64,000 nucleotides of DNA from Neoalteromonas flava (GTDB taxonomy: Bacteria; Pseudomonadota; Gammaproteobacteria; Enterobacterales; Alteromonadaceae). Position 1 is the first letter of the stretch; the number at the start of each line of letters is the position of its first letter. The notes beneath the pieces are model-generated. The model was not told the DNA's origin, searched no databases, and was given only the letters and a program-made list of their open reading frames with translations. Position numbers and translations under genes: made by a program. Positions 8,906 through 17,046 of the stretch are shown here, in pieces. The DNA is taken from positions 124,001 through 188,000 of the forward strand of contig NZ_PEAX01000006.1 of assembly GCF_002807685.1 (NCBI RefSeq), given 5' to 3'.

Positions 8906-8938
8906 TGTGCGTGCTGGTCGCAAGTACGCACGGTACTT
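8906..8938 (+). promoter_or_regulatory. rplY leader with two mutually exclusive hairpins
   Basis: Hairpin 1 pairs GTGCGTGCT (8907-8915) with the segment 8923-8931 (nine pairs, one G-U, seven-base loop). Hairpin 2 pairs AAGTAC (8922-8927) with GTACTT (8933-8938) around a five-base loop. Both use 8923-8927, so only one can form at a time. The location in the leader of a ribosomal-protein gene suggests autogenous control by L25, a 5S rRNA binder; that is inference. Confidence 0.45.
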
Positions 8939-8964
8939 AAACTTTTTATTTTGGAGACATTTTA

Positions 8965-9606
8965 ATGTCTGAAGCAATTTTTAATTTGGATGCGCAAGTC
9001 CGTACTGACTTGGGGAAAGGTGCGAGCCGCCGCCTACGTCACGCGGATAAAGTTCCTGCGATCCTATACGGTGGTGACGAAGCACCTTTAGCCCTAACTC
9101 TTGAGCATAACAAAGTTATCCAAGCACAAGATTTTGAAGCGTTCTACTCACACATTCTTACTTTGAATATTGAAGGTAAAGAAGTTCAGGCGCTTGTTAA
9201 AGACATGCAACGCCATCCGTTCAAGCCAAAAGTAACGCACATTGACTTTCAACGTGTAATTGCTGGCGAAAAACTACACACGAATGTACCAATTCACTTC
9301 ATTAACGAAGAGAAGTCTGCTGCAGTTAAATCTGGCGGTATTGCAGAGCATCACGTAACTGAAATCGAAATCACTTGTCTACCTAAAGACTTGCCTGAGT
9401 TCATCGAAGTTGATGTTGCCGGCCTAGAGATGGACCACACGTTACACTTATCAGACGTCACTCTTCCTAAAGGTGTTGAATCTGTTGAGCTAGCCAAAGA
9501 TGACGAAGCTCATAACCTAGCGGTAATCACCATCAAGAAAGCTAAGAAAGCAGCTGTTGATGATGCAGAAGCTAGCGAAGGTGACGAAGAGGCTACAGAG
9601 GAATAA
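8965..9606 (+). CDS. rplY: 50S ribosomal protein L25, long Ctc form
   Basis: L25 binds loop E of 5S rRNA in the central protuberance of the large subunit. The N-terminal domain (residues 1-95) carries [23 protein letters not shown] and [20 protein letters not shown]. The protein is 213 residues, not the 94 of E. coli, because it has the additional C-terminal TL5/Ctc beta domain and a very acidic Glu/Asp tail. GGAG nine bases upstream supports the ATG. It precedes pth and ychF in the same direction, as in related genomes, and has its own promoter and leader. Confidence 0.96.
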   Translation: MSEAIFNLDAQVRTDLGKGASRRLRHADKVPAILYGGDEAPLALTLEHNKVIQAQDFEAFYSHILTLNIEGKEVQALVKDMQRHPFKPKVTHIDFQRVIAGEKLHTNVPIHFINEEKSAAVKSGGIAEHHVTEIEITCLPKDLPEFIEVDVAGLEMDHTLHLSDVTLPKGVESVELAKDDEAHNLAVITIKKAKKAAVDDAEASEGDEEATEE

Positions 9607-9611
9607 TTCCT

Positions 9612-10196
9612 TTGGCCGATATTCGCCTTATTGTGGGCCTGGGCAATCCAGGCCCCGAATACGAACAAACGCGTCACAATGCCGGTGCATGGTTTCTAGA
9701 GAAGCTAGCACAGAGTTATAGTCAATCACTCACCCCAGAAAGCAAATTTTTCGGACAAACGGCTCGAATTTCGATTGCCAACCAAGATATCCGTTTACTG
9801 TATCCCTCAACCTTTATGAATCGCAGCGGTCAAGCAGTCGCAGCTATGGCTAATTTTTTCAAAATACCTGTTTCGTCAATTATGGTTGCGTTTGACGAGT
9901 TAGATCTCCCTGCTGGCGTGGCAAAATTTAAAGTCGGTGGCAGCTCTAGCCAAAACGGTGTGCGAGATATCGTCAGTAAAATGGGTAATGACAAAGATTT
10001 TTTACGTTTGCGCATAGGTATCGGTCACCCTGGTCACAAATCGAAGGTGACTGGATTTGTATTGGGCAAACCATCCACTGCTGAAAAAAATGCAATGGAC
10101 GAAGTTATTGATGAAGCAATTCGTTGTACCGAATTACTGATAAAGCAGGATTTAACCGCTGCACAGCAGCGCTTACATTCTTTTAAAGTCGGCTAA
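9612..10196 (+). CDS. pth: Peptidyl-tRNA hydrolase
   Basis: Cleaves the ester bond of peptidyl-tRNAs released prematurely from ribosomes, recycling tRNA in the cytoplasm. 194 residues with [17 protein letters not shown] at about 9-25 (catalytic His in TRHNAG and the substrate-binding Asn), the [11 protein letters not shown] strand, the [11 protein letters not shown] Asp motif near 95 and the [11 protein letters not shown] loop. The start is TTG, with GAGGAA about nine bases upstream inside the end of rplY; no ATG is available before the conserved [11 protein letters not shown] segment. Five bases separate it from rplY, so the two are coupled. Confidence 0.95.
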   Translation: MADIRLIVGLGNPGPEYEQTRHNAGAWFLEKLAQSYSQSLTPESKFFGQTARISIANQDIRLLYPSTFMNRSGQAVAAMANFFKIPVSSIMVAFDELDLPAGVAKFKVGGSSSQNGVRDIVSKMGNDKDFLRLRIGIGHPGHKSKVTGFVLGKPSTAEKNAMDEVIDEAIRCTELLIKQDLTAAQQRLHSFKVG

Positions 10197-10229
10197 CACG
10201 CAGCAAACTACTGTTTATAGGAAACAATT

Positions 10230-11321
10230 ATGGGTTTCAAATGTGGCATCGTAGGTTTACCTAATGTAGGTAAATCAACACTGTTTAACGCCTTAACCAA
10301 AGCGGGAATTGAAGCCGCTAACTTTCCATTTTGTACAATTGAACCGAATACTGGAGTGGTGCCAGTGCCCGATGAGCGCTTGACCGCTCTGGCTGAAATC
10401 GTCAAGCCTCAACGCGTGATCCCCACCACCATGGAATTCGTTGATATTGCCGGCTTGGTGGAAGGAGCTTCGAAAGGTGAAGGATTAGGTAATAAATTCC
10501 TGGCTAACATTCGTGAAACCGATGCTATTGGTCACGTTGTACGCTGTTTCGACGACGAAAATATTGTCCATGTAGCAGGTAAAGTGAGCCCTAAAGACGA
10601 TATTGACGTCATTAATACCGAATTAGCTTTGGCCGATTTAGAAACCACCGAGAAAGCCCTGATCCGAGTAGCTAAACGGGCCAAAGGTGGTGACAATGAT
10701 GCTAAGTACGAGCTTAAGGTACTTGAAAAAATTAAGCCGCATTTAGACGAAGGTTTGCTATTACGTTCACTTGAACTTAGTAAAGAAGAACTCGCAGCCA
10801 TTAGCTACATGAATATGCTGACGTTAAAGCCAACCATGTACATTGCCAACGTTAATGAAGACGGCTTTGACAACAACCCATACCTTGACCAAGTAAAAGC
10901 GATTGCGGCAACAGAAAATGCCGTAGTTGTTGCCGTCTGTGCAGCGATTGAGTCGGAAATTGCTGAATTAGATGATGAAGAAAAAGCCGAATTCTTGGAC
11001 GAAATGGGTTTATCCGAACCGGGGCTTAACCGCGTGATCCGCGCAGGCTACAGCCTATTAACGTTGCAAACTTACTTTACCGCTGGGGTTAAAGAAGTTC
11101 GCGCATGGACGTTCCCTGAAGGTGCAACGGCACCGCAAGCTGCGGGTAAAATTCACACCGATTTTGAAAAAGGCTTCATCCGTGCTGAAATAATCGGCTA
11201 TGACAACTACATTGAATTCAAGGGTGAACAAGGTGCTAAAGATGCAGGCAAGTGGCGCCTTGAAGGCAAAGACTATATTGTTAAAGATGGTGATGTTATC
11301 CATTTCCGTTTTAATGTTTAA
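10230..11321 (+). CDS. ychF: Ribosome-binding ATPase YchF (Obg family)
   Basis: A P-loop ATPase of the TRAFAC/Obg group that binds 50S ribosomes and influences translation and the oxidative-stress response. 363 residues as in E. coli. The Walker A is [15 protein letters not shown] (residues 8-22), switch II is [19 protein letters not shown], and NVNE replaces the usual TKxD/NKxD, the change that gives YchF its ATP preference. A coiled-coil insertion covers about 130-200 and a TGS domain covers about 280-363. It follows pth by 33 bases and is closed by a terminator. Confidence 0.96.
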   Translation: MGFKCGIVGLPNVGKSTLFNALTKAGIEAANFPFCTIEPNTGVVPVPDERLTALAEIVKPQRVIPTTMEFVDIAGLVEGASKGEGLGNKFLANIRETDAIGHVVRCFDDENIVHVAGKVSPKDDIDVINTELALADLETTEKALIRVAKRAKGGDNDAKYELKVLEKIKPHLDEGLLLRSLELSKEELAAISYMNMLTLKPTMYIANVNEDGFDNNPYLDQVKAIAATENAVVVAVCAAIESEIAELDDEEKAEFLDEMGLSEPGLNRVIRAGYSLLTLQTYFTAGVKEVRAWTFPEGATAPQAAGKIHTDFEKGFIRAEIIGYDNYIEFKGEQGAKDAGKWRLEGKDYIVKDGDVIHFRFNV

Positions 11322-11338
11322 ACCATCCCAGTCATTCT

Positions 11339-11363
11339 AAAGCCCCTGTTCAGGGGCTTTTTT
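11339..11363 (+). terminator. Terminator after ychF
   Basis: AAAGCCCCTG / CAGGGGCTTT hairpin with a two-base loop, followed by a T run, 17 bases after the ychF stop. It ends the rplY-pth-ychF unit. Confidence 0.92.
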
Positions 11364-11506
11364 ATATCTGTTAAAACGCTCAACCCAAGTTTATCCAACC
11401 AACGAGTGATTGTTAATCACACCAAAATAGTAGTAATCTACGACTTCTTTGTTTACTACATTCATGCAATTTAGCACTGGTTCTTGAATCACTGGATATT
11501 TCTTCG

Positions 11507-12304
11507 ATGAGCGACAAGGTGTTAGTATTTTTAGTTACTGTCCTAATGTTTTTCAGCGGGGATACTAGTGGGTCAGACAATTCTGGCAATACACTTAGTA
11601 TCGCTGTGTTTGAAGATCACGAACGCTATGTAGAAGCCTCCAGTTCTTACGGCTTATCCTGGCAATTATTTTCATATGCAGCAGAAAAAGCAGGGTTCTC
11701 CTTGGAGCTTTACCCCTCTTCATGGCGAGCATCTATGTCTTTGCTGCAAAATGAAAAGGTAGATTTAGTATTTGGTGCATTGCGAACGAAAGACCGAGAA
11801 CAATGGGCGATATTTTCTGTTCCGTTAATCACTGAAGGTTCAGCCTTATTCGTAGAATCAAGCAGCAGCATAAAACAATTCAGTGATATTGATACCAAAA
11901 CTATGATGGTTGGAGTGTCAGCCAATTCAGTACAGGCCGATCTCGCGCGTTCACTCGGTTTTGAAAATATTTATGAGACCATCGATCGTCCCCAGCTTTA
12001 TGACATGCTTGCAGCGAAGCGCCTTGACCTGCTTTTCTTTGGGACTAGCATCATTGACTATTACTGCACGCACTTCAATGATTCCCAAAGTTCCCAGTGC
12101 ATGCGACAGGTCAGTCCGTTATATGCTACCGATAGCGTGCATGTCATTGCCCTTTCAACAAATTCTCAATCCGTTGAGAAATTAGCGTTAATTAACCAAA
12201 CTATTGTCGCCAACCAGCACAGCAAAGTGGTTTATGGATTATTCGAACAATATCCGAATGCTAATGACTCCCATTCAGATTGGGTCGCTAAACTCGCCAA
12301 TTAA
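11507..12304 (+). CDS. Periplasmic solute-binding protein, SBP_bac_3 type
   Basis: 265 residues. A hydrophobic leader (VLVFLVTVLMFFSG) precedes a periplasmic binding-protein fold of the polar amino-acid type: LSWQLFSYAAEKAGFSLELYP, DLVFGALRTKDRE, FSVPLITEGSALF, VGVSANSVQADLARSLG and a late RLDLLFFGTS strand. Stand-alone members without permease genes are common in marine gammaproteobacteria and often serve as sensors; no transporter genes lie nearby. The ATG lacks a good ribosome site, and a GTG at 11519 is an alternative. The ligand is unknown. Confidence 0.75.
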   Translation: MSDKVLVFLVTVLMFFSGDTSGSDNSGNTLSIAVFEDHERYVEASSSYGLSWQLFSYAAEKAGFSLELYPSSWRASMSLLQNEKVDLVFGALRTKDREQWAIFSVPLITEGSALFVESSSSIKQFSDIDTKTMMVGVSANSVQADLARSLGFENIYETIDRPQLYDMLAAKRLDLLFFGTSIIDYYCTHFNDSQSSQCMRQVSPLYATDSVHVIALSTNSQSVEKLALINQTIVANQHSKVVYGLFEQYPNANDSHSDWVAKLAN

Positions 12305-12444
12305 TAGCCCTTATAATCGAGTGTTAATGGCTTTTTTGCAGCTCTCCTTTCGCCGTAAAGCGAACCAACTCTCGTTTACAGTGGCTAAATTGCTTAGATT
12401 ATGTGCAAACGGTGATATCTCTTGCATATAGTGCGAAAAAGGGG

Positions 12445-12473
12445 TTGACGGTAAATACCCTAATCAGCATAAT
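12445..12473 (+). promoter_or_regulatory. Sigma-70 promoter of the tRNA operon
   Basis: TTGACG at 12445-12450 and CATAAT at 12468-12473 with a 17-base spacer. They are followed by a GC-rich discriminator (ACGCGCC), the feature that makes stable-RNA promoters sensitive to ppGpp. Transcription would start near 12480, about 24 bases before tRNA-Met. The stretch 12305-12444 holds no gene I recognise. Confidence 0.8.
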
Positions 12474-12503
12474 ACGCGCCACTCCGAAACGGAGTTTCCA
12501 CGT

Positions 12504-12580
12504 GGCTACGTAGCTCAGCTGGTTAGAGCACATCACTCATAATGATGGGGTCGCAGGTTCGAGTCCCGCCGTAGCCACCA
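12504..12580 (+). tRNA. tRNA-Met, elongator (anticodon CAT)
   Basis: A 77-base cloverleaf, acceptor GGCTACG/CGTAGCC, anticodon loop CTCATAA with CAT, T loop TTCGAGT, encoded ACCA end. The sequence is almost identical to E. coli elongator tRNA-Met (metT/U) and lacks the initiator's unpaired first base and anticodon-stem GC triplet. First gene of a four-tRNA operon. Confidence 0.97.
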
Positions 12581-12608
12581 CTTTCTACTTTTGTAGGAAG
12601 TTGTCTAT

Positions 12609-12693
12609 GCGGAAGTGGTGGAATTGGTAGACACGCTGGATTTAGGTTCCAGTGCTTCACGGCGTGAGAGTTCAAGTCTCTCCTTCCGCACCA
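12609..12693 (+). tRNA. tRNA-Leu (anticodon TAG)
   Basis: An 85-base class II tRNA with acceptor GCGGAAG/CTTCCGC, anticodon stem CTGGA/TCCAG around a loop containing TAG, a long variable arm (TGCTTCACGGCGT), and an encoded ACCA end. It corresponds to E. coli leuW, which occupies the same place in the metT-leuW-gln cluster. Confidence 0.96.
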
Positions 12694-12697
12694 TTGT

Positions 12698-12773
12698 TGG
12701 GGTATAGCCAAGTTGGTAAGGCAGCGGGTTTTGATCCCGCGATTCGTTGGTTCGAGTCCAGCTACCCCAGCCA
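12698..12773 (+). tRNA. tRNA-Gln (anticodon TTG), second copy
   Basis: Identical over all 76 bases to the tRNA-Gln at 1645 and to the copy 40 bases downstream. Only four bases separate it from tRNA-Leu, so processing of a common precursor is expected. Short open frames through this cluster are artefacts. Confidence 0.97.
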
Positions 12774-12813
12774 CTTTTTAGTAATGTGGCTAGAGTCGCG
12801 TTACAACACAAAT

Positions 12814-12889
12814 TGGGGTATAGCCAAGTTGGTAAGGCAGCGGGTTTTGATCCCGCGATTCGTTGGTTCGAGTCCAGCTACCCCAGCCA
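12814..12889 (+). tRNA. tRNA-Gln (anticodon TTG), third copy
   Basis: Third identical copy of the 76-base tRNA-Gln, last gene of the Met-Leu-Gln-Gln operon. The hairpin terminator follows seven bases later. The order matches the E. coli cluster next to ubiF, though the CTG-anticodon glutamine tRNA found there is not present. Confidence 0.97.
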
Positions 12890-12895
12890 TACAAT

Positions 12896-12921
12896 AAGCG
12901 CCGCATTGTCGGCGCTTTTTT
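12896..12921 (+). terminator. Terminator of the tRNA operon
   Basis: AAGCGCCG (12896-12903) and CGGCGCTT (12910-12917) form a perfect eight-pair stem with loop CATTGT, followed by a T run. It lies directly after the last tRNA. Confidence 0.92.
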
Positions 12922-13103
12922 GTATCCGGACGAAACACATCCATTACTACCTATGGTTTCAGACTGACCAAGCGTCTTCGAGTGAACCACGTACTTAAAG
13001 TCCTTGTATAATAAGTTCCTTGATATGCCAATCGGTTCTAGACTTCACTGGTAATCAACGGCAGACTTTTACTCTGAATTAATAAGAAAAATAGGAAGTG
13101 CGC

Positions 13104-14513
13104 GTGATCAACACCATTGTTGACGGGATCAATAACGTTCTATGGGGCGAAGGCCAAGTCCTTATTTATATGCTGCTGGGTTGTGGTATTTGGTTTACTT
13201 GGCGTTTAGGCGCGATCCAAATTCGACACTTCGTACACATGTTTTCAATTATGCGCGGCAGCACGCGCAGTGACAAAGCCGGTATCAGCTCATTTCAAGC
13301 GTTGTGCACTAGCCTCAGCGCCCGCGTTGGCACGGGCAACCTTGCTGGTGTGGCCGTTGCCATTTCGTTAGGTGGTCCAGGTGCCATTTTTTGGATGTGG
13401 GTAATCGCTATTTTGGGTATGGCGACAGGCTTTGCCGAAAGCGTACTCGGTCAGCTGTATAAAGTAAAAGATGCCAATGGTGAATATCGCGGCGGACCGG
13501 CCTATTACATTCAACAAGGTTTAAAACAAAAATGGTTAGCCGTACTGTTTTCGCTGTGTTTATTTATGGGTTACGGCTTTATTTTCAGCGCTGTGCAAGC
13601 CAATACTATCACCGATGCATTGAACAATGCTTATGACATCCCTACCTTGCACTCAGGGCTGGTTATTATTCTTGTCGCAGGACTGATCGTCATTGGGGGG
13701 TTGCGTGCGATTGCCAGGTTTGCTGAATGGATTGTACCGTTTATGGGCATTGGTTATGTGCTGGTTGCGCTATCCATTACCTTCATGAATATTGAATTAC
13801 TTCCCGCTGTACTGAAAGACATCATTCTAAGTGCTTTTGGACTGACAGAAGCGGCCGCTGGAGCATTTGCAGCAGCGGTTAAAAACGGGATCCAGCGCGG
13901 TCTTTATTCTAATGAAGCGGGCTCAGGAAGTGTGCCCCATGCTGCCGCGAGTGCCACCCCCTACCCTAACCACCCCGTATCGCAAGGTTATGTGCAAATG
14001 TTAGGGGTGTTTATTGATACGATGATTTTGTGTACATGTACGGCCTTTATCATCCTCCTTGCGGGCGGTTCATCAGGTGAACAAATGGAAGGTATCCGCT
14101 TAACGCAAACCGCGATGGCATCACACCTTGGCAATGGTGGAGAAGACTTTGTTGCCGCAGCCATTACGCTGTTTGCATTTACGTCAGTGGTGGCCAATTA
14201 CGCCTATGGTGAAAGTAACTTACACATGTTCCGTTTGGATAATAAATTTGGGCGAGCATTTTACACACTTGGATATTTATTGATGATCTTGTGGGGCTCG
14301 ATGGCCGCTTTGCCGCAAGTCTGGGCCATGGCCGATATGGCATTGGGCCTGATGACCGTGATCAACATCATTGCCATTGTTTGGCTAACCCCAACCATCG
14401 TCTCAATCAGTCGAGACTATTTTAGCAAGCGTGATCGCGGAGAATTGCCCGAATATGCCGAAGGTGATTGTCAGATCCAAGGCGAGAACGAAGACCATGT
14501 TTGGCGCAAATAA
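13104..14513 (+). CDS. Alanine or glycine:cation symporter (AGCS family)
   Basis: A sodium-coupled small amino-acid importer of the inner membrane. 469 residues with about ten to eleven hydrophobic segments. Family signatures are clear: SARVGTGNLAGVAVAISLGGPGAIFWMW near residue 75-100 and GIQRGLYSNEAGSGSVPHAAA near 260-280, with the cytosolic C-terminal tail after LTPTIVSIS. I chose the GTG at 13104 because AGGA lies seven bases before it; the GTG two codons earlier is only two bases from that ribosome site. A candidate -10 box TATAAT lies at 13007-13012 but no convincing -35 accompanies it. Alanine versus glycine cannot be decided. Confidence 0.9.
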   Translation: MINTIVDGINNVLWGEGQVLIYMLLGCGIWFTWRLGAIQIRHFVHMFSIMRGSTRSDKAGISSFQALCTSLSARVGTGNLAGVAVAISLGGPGAIFWMWVIAILGMATGFAESVLGQLYKVKDANGEYRGGPAYYIQQGLKQKWLAVLFSLCLFMGYGFIFSAVQANTITDALNNAYDIPTLHSGLVIILVAGLIVIGGLRAIARFAEWIVPFMGIGYVLVALSITFMNIELLPAVLKDIILSAFGLTEAAAGAFAAAVKNGIQRGLYSNEAGSGSVPHAAASATPYPNHPVSQGYVQMLGVFIDTMILCTCTAFIILLAGGSSGEQMEGIRLTQTAMASHLGNGGEDFVAAAITLFAFTSVVANYAYGESNLHMFRLDNKFGRAFYTLGYLLMILWGSMAALPQVWAMADMALGLMTVINIIAIVWLTPTIVSISRDYFSKRDRGELPEYAEGDCQIQGENEDHVWRK

Positions 14514-14583
14514 GCGCCAAACAACTATTGCAGTGACAAACCTAAAACCAATGTCATGCTACAGGTGAGGTAACTTGGCGGTC

Positions 14584-14760
14584 TTAATCAAACATAAACA
14601 TAAATAATTGCACGACCAGTAAAATCATAATCAACGGGAATATCCAGCGCGAAATTTTACTGGTTTCTTCATCGCTAATGCGTACCTTTGAGCGCTCAAT
14701 TAACGGTACAATTATGAATAGTGCGGCGAATAAAACCGCTAAAATAATTAACAATTCCAT
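14584..14760 (-). CDS. Two-helix small membrane protein (58 aa) coupled to ubiF
   Basis: An open frame of 58 codons starting at the base immediately after the ubiF stop (TAA then ATG with nothing between), so it is very likely translated by coupling. The product has a first membrane helix (ELLIILAVLFAALFIIV, residues 2-18), a charged cytoplasmic or periplasmic loop (ERSKVRISDEETSKISRW, 22-39) and a second helix (IFPLIMILLVVQLFMFM, 40-56). The even hydrophobic/charged segregation is what real small membrane proteins show and chance frames do not. I recognise no family. Its position suggests an auxiliary role with the ubiquinone pathway or simply operon membership (inference). Confidence 0.6.
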   Translation of the reverse strand: MELLIILAVLFAALFIIVPLIERSKVRISDEETSKISRWIFPLIMILLVVQLFMFMFD

Positions 14761-15918
14761 TTATAAACCTACTGCATATTTTAGTACTTGTTGCTTTAAT
14801 ACACCGGCATTATCTGCGACTTTTAATGCCGCATTTCGCGCCAGTTTCAAGACCGGATTATCATTGCTAAAGCCCATATAAAACGCATCCATTGTGGTCA
14901 TCATAAGCGCATTCGCCCATCGCCTTGGCCGCTGATATTGGTTAATTAGGGCTGCATTGGAAGGTTCATGATGAGTAGCGAATACCTGCAGTAACGTCTC
15001 GACATCTTTAAAGCCAATATTCACACCCTGCCCAGCTAATGGGTTAATGGTATGTGCCGCATCGCCGATTAAAACAACGCGCCCTTTGACATACTCATTG
15101 GCATGCGAGCGGGTTAGCGGAAAGCGGGCTTTATTAATGAGTACAGACTCGTTAAATTGCGCCCCGAAAGTCGCCCCCACTTGCGCCAATAACCCATCGT
15201 CACTGAGCTTAAGTAATTGCTCTAACGTGGCAGGTTGGTCATACCAAATCAGCGCTGCGTATGAGCCGTACATAGGTAAGTACGCGATTGGCCCCTGTGG
15301 TCGAAATTGTTGCCACGTTTCATGCGTTGCGGTAAACGGTGTTTTAACAATAATCCCCATCGCCTGCTGACCATATTGCCAGCCGGTTTGACCGATCCCC
15401 GCTAATTGTCGTACTTGTGAGTTAGACCCATCAGCTCCTATAATCCAGTCGGCTTGAAGGTGCTCCATATTATCCAAGGTAACCTGACCTGTTTGCACAT
15501 TGATGGCTTTGATGCGTGAATCAGTCACCCAAGTGAGGTTACTAGCAAACTCTTGCAATACGGCATGCAAACCCAGTTGGGTAATTCTATTTTCGACAAA
15601 ATAACCCAGCCATTGTTGCTGAATGCTTGCTGCATCAAAATGGGTTTTAGCGTCTTCATCGCGCGCGTTTTCGAAAACGGTTAAGCGCGAATAAGGCTGA
15701 TAGCGCATATTCTGGATCGCACTCCACGCCCCCAAGCTGTCTAACAAATGCACAGAATTCAGGCTCAACGCCGACATGCGGATATCCGGCTCTTGTTCTG
15801 GCGCAAAAGCTTCAGGTAAGTGCTGTTCGATTAAGGTAACGCGGTGACCTTGGCGCAATAAGCCAAGCGCTGTAGCAGCACCTATCATGCCGCCACCAAC
15901 CACAATTATATTCAACAT
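14761..15918 (-). CDS. ubiF: FAD-dependent ubiquinone-biosynthesis hydroxylase, UbiF type
   Basis: Flavin monooxygenase of the UbiH/UbiF/UbiI family, which hydroxylates ring positions of ubiquinone precursors with NAD(P)H and oxygen. 385 residues. The FAD Rossmann motif VVGGGMIGAATALGL is at residues 5-19, the DG motif GADGSNSQVR near 165, and the GDAAHTINPLAGQGVNIGFKD motif near 280-300. Family members are hard to separate by motif. I favour UbiF because in E. coli ubiF lies between the same tRNA cluster and miaB, divergent from miaB as here. The ATG at 15918 aligns with the family start; a GTG five codons earlier is less likely. Confidence 0.82.
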   Translation of the reverse strand: MLNIIVVGGGMIGAATALGLLRQGHRVTLIEQHLPEAFAPEQEPDIRMSALSLNSVHLLDSLGAWSAIQNMRYQPYSRLTVFENARDEDAKTHFDAASIQQQWLGYFVENRITQLGLHAVLQEFASNLTWVTDSRIKAINVQTGQVTLDNMEHLQADWIIGADGSNSQVRQLAGIGQTGWQYGQQAMGIIVKTPFTATHETWQQFRPQGPIAYLPMYGSYAALIWYDQPATLEQLLKLSDDGLLAQVGATFGAQFNESVLINKARFPLTRSHANEYVKGRVVLIGDAAHTINPLAGQGVNIGFKDVETLLQVFATHHEPSNAALINQYQRPRRWANALMMTTMDAFYMGFSNDNPVLKLARNAALKVADNAGVLKQQVLKYAVGL

Positions 15919-15975
15919 CTTCTCGCTAATCACTTGTAGTCATAATCATTATGAAGTAAAACACCGCCCCTGCCT

Positions 15976-16902
15976 ATGACTAGGATGGTTTTAACCCTGC
16001 ACCGTATCATGTCCTGCAAAAATCTCACGCTTTCGCCTCTGCTAATCGGTGCACTCTGCCTGATCTGCGCTGAATTATGCTTTGCCTTGGTCGGCGCCTT
16101 AGTTAAATTTCTCAGTGCGGACATGAATCAAACTCAGTTGGTCTTTTTTCGCAATGCCAGCGCATTAATTGTCATCCTCCCAATCCTGATAAAACAAGGG
16201 CAGAGTCGCTCTATTCAATTGCTAAAAACACAGCAGTTTGGTTTACACCTATTTCGCGGTCTCTGTGGCATGCTTGCCATGTACGGGTTCTTTTATGTGC
16301 TAACCATCTTAACCTTGACTCAAGCCATGATGACATTGTTATTGGCACCTTTTATCGTCCCTATCATCGCCCGAATTTGGCTACGCGAATTCATCCAACT
16401 AAAAACCTGGCTCGCTATTTTTATCGGCTTCGTGGGCGCTGCTTTTATCTTGCTGAACAAGCCCGATGCTATGCAGCCTTACCCCATTGATGCCTCAATA
16501 ATAGCTCTTGGATGTGCGATCTTGGTTGCCACTACAAAGTGCACTATCCGTAAACTTACCATCAGTGAACCATCGCTACGCATCGTCTTTTATTTTACTG
16601 GCATTGCGACCCTAATTTCGCTCATCCCAATGCTCATGTATTGGCAACCCATTCTGCTCTCAGTATTACCTGGATTGACTGCCATGGGTCTGCTCGCTGC
16701 CGTTGGTCAACTGCTAATGACTCGAGCGTTTGCTTTAGCATCACCGGTAAAAATTGGCCTATTGTCTTATACCAGTTTGCTGTTCGCTGCGATCATTGGC
16801 GCTCTTGCCTGGCAAGAACCTATTACCCCACCGCTACTCGTCGGTTCATTGATTATCATTTGGGCAGCCAACATAACCATCCGGCAACGCTGGTTTTGGT
16901 GA
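15976..16902 (+). CDS. EamA/DMT-family inner-membrane transporter
   Basis: 308 residues with ten predicted membrane helices arranged as two EamA repeats: the first from GALCLICAELCFALVGALVKFLS to VGAAFILLNKP, the second from IIALGCAILVATTKC to GSLIIIWAAN. Members of the drug/metabolite transporter superfamily export amino acids, nucleosides or other metabolites, and the substrate here is unknown. The start is unclear because three ATGs (15976, 15985, 16009) precede the first helix and none has a good ribosome site. It is divergent from ubiF with only about 57 bases between. Confidence 0.82.
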   Translation: MTRMVLTLHRIMSCKNLTLSPLLIGALCLICAELCFALVGALVKFLSADMNQTQLVFFRNASALIVILPILIKQGQSRSIQLLKTQQFGLHLFRGLCGMLAMYGFFYVLTILTLTQAMMTLLLAPFIVPIIARIWLREFIQLKTWLAIFIGFVGAAFILLNKPDAMQPYPIDASIIALGCAILVATTKCTIRKLTISEPSLRIVFYFTGIATLISLIPMLMYWQPILLSVLPGLTAMGLLAAVGQLLMTRAFALASPVKIGLLSYTSLLFAAIIGALAWQEPITPPLLVGSLIIIWAANITIRQRWFW

Positions 16903-16907
16903 TTTGC

Positions 16908-16937
16908 TTGGCAGCAAGCCCCTTTTCAGCGTATAAT
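16908..16937 (+). promoter_or_regulatory. Sigma-70 promoter of miaB operon
   Basis: TTGGCA at 16908-16913 and a perfect TATAAT at 16932-16937, spacer 18 bases. It starts within the EamA stop region and would give a leader of roughly 100 bases before miaB. Confidence 0.7.
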
Positions 16938-17046
16938 ACGCGGCTATTTTGACGTTTTTTAATAGGGTCAGGTGTCGTCGATTCACACCCTGATTAAATC
17001 CCTGTAAAAGCAAACAATTACTGAATTATTTGAGCCGTAAATTTAT

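Noticed and set aside
11406-11420. CRP-like site GTGATT-GTT-AATCAC before the binding-protein gene.
   Set aside because: The spacing between GTGA and TCAC is seven bases, not six, and no promoter is clearly placed relative to it.
12523-12998. Several open frames of 60-83 codons on both strands.
   Set aside because: They overlap the tRNA cluster and repeat the same translated tRNA sequence; not genes.
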